A stretch of 64,000 nt of DNA from Beaufortia kweichowensis (lineage: Eukaryota; Chordata; Actinopteri; Cypriniformes; Gastromyzontidae). The notes beneath the pieces were generated by a model, which saw only the letters and a list, made by a program, of their open reading frames with translations, was not told the DNA's origin and did not search any database. The stretch spans positions 8,285,988 through 8,349,987 of the forward strand of contig CM032794.1 of the NCBI GenBank assembly GCA_019155185.1. The letters are read 5' to 3'. Every line of letters begins with the position of its first letter. The stretch's first letter is position 1. Below are positions 58,871 through 64,000 of this stretch, in pieces. The translations under genes and the position numbers were made by a program.

Positions 58871-59522
58871 AGAAAGCAAAGGAATGAATTTAAGTTTGTA
58901 TGAAATCATATGTATGTATTTGAATCGTAGCATTACACTTACAAGTAAGTGTGGCCTAAAAAATTTATTTTGTGTAAAATGAATTCAATAAATATTTAAG
59001 GCAAGCAGAACTGTGACAAGAGAAGGCATGATTGATCTTCACACCTTTTCTTTCTCTCTCACACACTCTCTTGTTCTCTTTCCATCTCTTCCTCTTTCTG
59101 GTCAATAACCCATCAGACAGATGACAGGTGGAATTGTCTGTTGACTCTTTAAGTGATTGGAGCCCTTCAGCACTGTCCACACACCCCAAACAGAGCCTTA
59201 ATGATGGACACCTGCGCAATTTCACACAAGCTGGTCGATGTGGAAAAAGAAATGGAGTAAACACATCTATACAGTCACATCTCAACTGCTTCTGTAAAGC
59301 CCTTCTCGTAACACTCTACTAACAATGCTTTTGCATTTAATCTCCTGCCCTCTTGCGTTACACACACTGCCGAAACCGCAAGACACACGGTATTTGACGG
59401 CTGTGTTTATTAAGCTTTGTTTTTTACTGCTAGTGTGGAATGCTAGCGTATTAATGGGATATAATTATAAATCTCAGACTGCTGTTCCCCTGTGCAGTAT
59501 ACAGACTGCATTCCACTGAAGC
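58871..59522. other. Intergenic, no gene seen
   Basis: Pyrimidine-rich at 59048-59100; the frames at 58965-59285 and 59128-59322 have no domain. Confidence 0.45.
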
Positions 59523-59524
59523 CA

Positions 59525-59800
59525 CAAACTGCAGCATTCTACCCCATTACATCTGCAATGATTAGAAATGGAGGAGAACATCTGGCGTCTGTGCTGTGAT
59601 AGAAAAGAGCATTCTGTCCTTTAATGGATATCTGCAGGCCAAACAGATCTTATATTTTATCTCGCAGAGTTAACTCTTTGTAAGCCAGCTGTCGACCACG
59701 GAAAAAGAAAATGGGAAAGAGCAGTGTTTGCTTTAATTACGCTGTTGTTTGTGGTCCAGAAGCACATGGTCTACAGGAGCTACACTTTGAACCTCTGGGA
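59525..59800. promoter_or_regulatory. Candidate enhancer
   Basis: GCAATGATTAGAAATGG (about 59553-59569), GTCCTTTAATGG, TTTGCTTTAATTACGCTGTTG (about 59728-59748) and TGTTTGTGGTCC (RUNX-like TGTGGT) lie in a non-repetitive 275-bp island. Confidence 0.42.
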
Positions 59801-60355
59801 AAACAGGAAATGCAGACGATAGGATAATTGTTTATCATTATACAGTTTTAGTTTAACTTTGTATATGAAAATTAATACTCTGGGCTAAAAAGTGATAGAA
59901 CAGCGCAGTGAAAATAAAATACAATAAAGATTTTCACCATAAGAATTTCTGTTTTAGAATCAGTATCAGAAGGGCGAGCGAGCTTGCTTTCTGTTGTCTC
60001 TCTCTGAGCATGCTCAGTAAGCAGTCACCACAACAAATGCTGCTAGACTGTGAGAACATTTTCATCGGCGAGAATTTCACAGAGCTAAAATAGATGTGGA
60101 AATATAATCAGGGAAACACATTGTGCACTGAATTTAGACTCAAAGCCATCTGTACATCAGCAGACACAAAAGCTTATTGTAAGTAATTATAGGAATTATA
60201 ATGCAACGCTCTTACTGTATCATTTATATATAGTAATTAGACACAAAGCCGCATTTGATTCCAGTGAAGGTTATCACAGAAACACCTCAAATGCAGACCT
60301 CGGATTGGCTCAGCCATTATCTTTATAGCCACAACCGACACATTAATATTACGTG
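59801..60355. other. Intergenic, no gene seen
   Basis: A perfect 12-bp palindrome TGAGCATGCTCA lies at 60005-60016. The rest is AT-rich with weakly island-like sequence at 60240-60355. Confidence 0.4.
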
Positions 60356-60359
60356 ATGT

Positions 60360-60760
60360 CTGCCATATGAACGGACCCGTTTTGGATCCTACTGGCACTA
60401 ATTATGGCAAGCTGATGAAAGTCTACCTATAAGACTAAGGCGCCTTAATGAACATGAGCGGTAATTAAACAGGCTGGTAACACGACCCTCTCTTGCTGAG
60501 GGAGTTTCAGTAATGACAGGGGAGCATGGATACGGAAAATGGCCGTCTTTGCCTGCAATTCGTAAAAAAGAATATAATTGGGCGACCGCAGGCTTAAATG
60601 ACGGCCTTTGCCAACTCCTGACAAAACAGCCATAATTAAGAGCTCGTGGGCTCAGGAGGGGCCTGCAGGGGCTGATCTCTGAACAGCAGCGGAGGATTAG
60701 AGCAATGAGAGACCTGGCCCTACACAACGCCACAGCACACTAACATCACAGATCACCTGT
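60360..60760. promoter_or_regulatory. Candidate enhancer block
   Basis: A 400-bp non-repetitive block with four spaced homeodomain cores: CACTAATTATGG (about 60395), GGTAATTAAAC (about 60459), TATAATTGGGCG (about 60572) and CATAATTAAGAGC (about 60631). CpGs are frequent. Minus-strand frame 60398-60733 (111 codons) shows no domain. Confidence 0.45.
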
Positions 60761-61055
60761 TTGGGTTTAATACAGATACATGACGTCATTACAGTATGAG
60801 AGCGTAGCACACATGTATATGTATATGAAAGACTGTATATTACATATAATAAAAGTAGAGACAGAAAAGATTAATAGATAAATACTTCATAAATATTGTT
60901 GTTTGGCTTCTTACGTTAAAAGTGGCATTAAGAACCCGGTAATTCCTATTTTTGACTTCACTCACTGTAAAATTTCAGTGCATTTCAAAGAGGCAGGATC
61001 ATAATATTCACCTTTCCTCCTTGTTTACGGAATGACCTATAAATTAATAAAATAT
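60761..61055. other. AT-rich intergenic
   Basis: No gene or recognisable repeat. Confidence 0.45.
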
Positions 61056-61059
61056 GTCT

Positions 61060-61800
61060 GGAAGGTTTTATTACTTGTGATACAGACCTCCCAACTTTGT
61101 GCGAGCGGAGGGAAAATATGAAGGGTTATAGAGCGAACAATCTCTCGATAATTAACAGGAGGATAAACAAAACATAAATTTGGATATTGCGTTTATTTGG
61201 ACTACCACTCAAATATGCGTGAACCACGCAATTTTAATTAAAAGATAAATCTATGTGACACTCCGCCTCAGAGTTAATTATTCAGTGTTGTATAATAAAA
61301 ATAAAGCCTATTAAACATGCCACACACTGTATTTCTCCATTAACAGTATAAGAGCGTTGGGGACGTTTAGATTCAGGGCTGTGTGTTGGGTTTTCTCATG
61401 CTTTTCTACTCCTCATTTTCAGCTCTGTTATTTCTATCGTTTTCTTTGTTCTGGAAGCTTCCTGTAAATGAGAAATATAGGAGAAATATATAGCGAGAGA
61501 GCGATGTAAGAGGAAGATCATTTCATATTTGCTATATGCCGCTGTTAAATTTTAATGATCATATGTTTGCATGCGGCCCGTGTTGATGACTTTGTGGGTC
61601 TCCGTGTTACAGGTGGTGCTCATTACGGTTTATGAAAGCCATTTGATTTCATTTAGTGCTGTTCACAGCTCTCTTTGGTACTACACATCAACAGACTATT
61701 TTTCAGTTTCACTATCAGTAAACATTATAGGCAGCAGCAGCCATGGAGGAACTTAAATAGCTGCAAACGCTTTCAGTCGAAGATTTCTGCATGTATGTTC
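61060..61800. promoter_or_regulatory. Candidate regulatory stretch
   Basis: Islands at about 61075-61290 (CTCGATAATTAACAGG near 61145; GCAATTTTAATTAAAAG near 61228; GAGTTAATTATTCAG near 61271) and 61570-61700 (GGTGGTGCTCATTACGG near 61612). Non-repetitive, homeodomain-rich. Confidence 0.38.
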
Positions 61801-63360
61801 TGTGTTTTATGCCTTTCATTTAATGCTTTGTGTGTTCATCTCTATAAACATGATCTAAATATCCTTTATTTTTAAAGGAAGTGCATGTAACATATGCACA
61901 TATAATTCCAGTAAAGTAAACAGTTTAGTTTAAGAATTCTTGCACCCTCAATTTTTTCTGCTTAACAACCACAGTTTTTAGAACTAATAAAACATTTTTA
62001 CAAAATAAAATTTTAACCTTGTTTTTCATAAATGAAGCAAAGTCTTTGTTTTTAGAGGTAGAGGTTTTATTGCGTAAAACACTGGATCAAACTGTACTGC
62101 TTTAAAGACATCAGAACTTCTAAACAGCAGAAAGAAAACAGCCATTGCTCAAAGAAAAATGTTTTGATACTTTATCAGAATATTTTCTCTTCTTTTTTCT
62201 AATAATAAATAAAGACCAGGAATAATCCCTAAATACAATAACAAGTCGTCTACTTGTTAAAAGCATATAAGAAGCAATATAATCCTCTAGCCTCCTCTGC
62301 ACCATCTCTGATATAGAAATATTCTTCATTTAGGAATGTTGGACAGTTCATGATCACATACTATAGAATATTATAGAGAGAAATAAAACTGACACGATTT
62401 TTTAATTGTATTTTCCCAAGAAGCACAATATTGTAGAGCTCTAAAATATGCAAGTGACTGTATCAGTGGACATGATTCAGTTACAGATTTATTATTATTT
62501 TTTATTTTTTATGATAGGGGAGTGAACACATTAGCACCTAACTTATGGGATAAACAACCACACAACAAAATGAAATAAATAAAAAATCTTCCAGTGTCAA
62601 CAACAGAATTATTGCCTGTCTCAGAGCTTCAAAAATGACCCAATACAACAGAAATACAGAAAATCAGAGGAAAAAGTGCGGGAAATGGAATGTCTTTTAA
62701 TTTTTTTTTCTTATATTTTTTAGATTTATTCACTCCTTATATACTTAGTTTGGGGTGCACATTTACATACACACAAGAAAAGCAAGCGACTGACAGGCAC
62801 CAGAAAACACAGTAGTGCGTTGAAACTTCTAAAGCTTAATGCAGTCACAAATTATATGTTAGTTTTGAAAAATTTCCCCCTTAGTAGAACTTATACAAAT
62901 AGTTGCATTTATTGACTCGATTTAAGGCAGTGAGAACTATACTAAAAAATAAACAAACAAACAAAAATAACATACTTAAGTATTTTCTTTTTTTATGGTA
63001 AATTAACCATCATATGGAGTTTATCTGAACTTGAGAGATCTCTAGACCACTGCTATGATTTTTTTTACTTCCTTCTATCTTAGTTTCTTTAGATGTTGTG
63101 GTCCTAGGGCTCTGATAAGGGTTTATGTTTTTATTTACTGTGTAGTGAGAAGTGTGGCGGGTATTTGTGCATCCGTAAGGCCCTGGGGTTTAAGTGCTGA
63201 GCTTCCCTGTGCTGAGCGGGAAGATATTGACTTTTTTTAAAGTCCGGATCATTTCTGTTTATCACAAAACATTAATATCCACCCACCACCCATGCATCTC
63301 TAACCCCCTACACGGGCACCATACTTATTTACCTTCTAACCCCAGCTAGCCTTCAATGAA
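61801..63360. other. AT-rich intergenic
   Basis: AT-rich with AAAC repeats near 62952-62967. The stretch at 63090-63215 is briefly GC-richer. No gene. If the minus-strand transcript to the right is real, this is its downstream flank. Confidence 0.45.
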
Positions 63361-63364
63361 AGGA

Positions 63365-64000
63365 AGTACAATGAAAGTTGATACACTTTATTTTGCTCTT
63401 TAAGAGGCTTGATTTCATACGTTCCAAACTGCCTGTGTTGTTAATCTCCTTTGGTAGAGAAACCTTCAGGACGACAAGTACATAAAAAATGGGGCCATGT
63501 TGATCACAAAAAAAGCTTATTCAAACATAAAAACAAATCAAAAGAAAAACTTGTACAAAATTAAGTATTTTAAAAATACAAAAAAAACAACAACCCATAA
63601 ATGCCTGAAGTTTAGATTAAAGACAGGTAGCAGTAAAAGTGATTATCTATATACTTCATATCTACAGTTTTCCTTCATAATTCTGCTTTCTGTATCTTAC
63701 TGTAAAAAAGGTAGTCAATAAACCCCACAAAAGCACTACGGATCCTTCATATTATTTTCAGGTTGTGCTTAACAAATAACATAATAAGCCTCGTGCTAAA
63801 TATTTAGATAGGGTCTGTACTGGCCCTTCCCTGTACATCTGTACACATTATCCAATGTCCACCAGTCAGAACAAAAGCAGACCAACCATCATTTTAACAT
63901 TAAGACGTGTTGAATGGAAATCAAGCACGTTTAATGTGTTTCACCATGTGTTGTTTCCCCAAATTACAACCTAAAACTGCACAGCAATAAAAAAGAAAAA
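63365..64000 (-). other. Putative 3' UTR end of a minus-strand gene
   Basis: Read on the minus strand, AATAAA lies at 63387-63392 (plus-strand TTTATT). A cleavage zone would fall near 63365-63372. Upstream on that strand are U-rich runs and a Pumilio-type UGUAGAUA (plus-strand TATCTACA, 63659-63666). There is no coding frame, so the stop codon would lie beyond the window. The target gene of the surrounding candidate enhancers might be this one. AT-rich intergenic DNA can mimic these signals. Confidence 0.35.
63387..63392 (-). terminator. Candidate poly(A) signal AATAAA
   Basis: Minus-strand AATAAA in the context AAAATAAAGTG, with a GU/G-richer stretch about 40-60 bases further on. See the 3' UTR entry. 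Confidence 0.35.

Overview
This window reads as vertebrate intergenic or intronic DNA, most likely from a teleost fish and probably a cypriniform (carp/zebrafish-like) species. Three things point that way: long pure dinucleotide microsatellites (AC, AG, AT); decayed fish-type Tc1 and hAT-like elements; and small interspersed repeats that I recognise as common in cyprinid genomes. The species call rests on recognition of repeat families and has not been checked by a search. There is no bacterial-style gene organisation, CRISPR array, tRNA or rRNA that I can support.

I find no convincing protein-coding gene. All open frames are short, and the longest (about 140-160 codons) are about what chance gives in 64 kb. 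Many others are translations of microsatellites (YIYI, SLSL or RERE proteins). The only real coding remnants are a broken Tc1 transposase (about 1.86-2.10 kb) and a roughly 10-codon tail that looks like a LINE reverse transcriptase (about 29.2 kb).

The striking layout is an alternation. AT-rich, low-complexity stretches (for example 6.6-7.4, 13.2-13.6, 26.0-27.4, 42.6-43.2, 53.8-54.3 kb) alternate with many 150-600 bp islands of balanced composition. The islands are free of recognisable transposons and contain homeodomain, TCF/LEF, SOX, MEIS/PBX, nuclear-receptor, OCT and YY1-like words. This is the texture of a developmental-gene desert packed with conserved noncoding elements (candidate enhancers). 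Conservation cannot be seen from one sequence, so these are labelled candidates. The densest cluster is 28.5-35.3 kb; others lie at 2.6-6.5, 13.9-20.1, 22.3-25.5, 37.2-41.5, 48.7-51.7, 55.2-56.5 and 58.6-61.8 kb. The last 600 bp look like the 3' end of a transcript on the minus strand, with an AATAAA signal at 63387-63392, so the target gene may lie just beyond the right edge.

Four single-site observations stand out. First, a CpG-rich, dyad-symmetric 121-bp element centred near 43.64 kb has a perfect CRE at 43667-43674, followed by a perfect CArG box and a splice-donor-like GTAAGT. Second, a strong CTCF core match directly abuts a perfect PBX-MEIS decamer at 56.37-56.39 kb. Third, three TGACCT-like nuclear-receptor half-sites sit in tandem at DR1 spacing at 57.16 kb, with a fourth, inverted half-site. 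Fourth, two oppositely oriented copies of an hAT-like MITE lie 18 kb apart, one with an 8-bp target duplication still intact.
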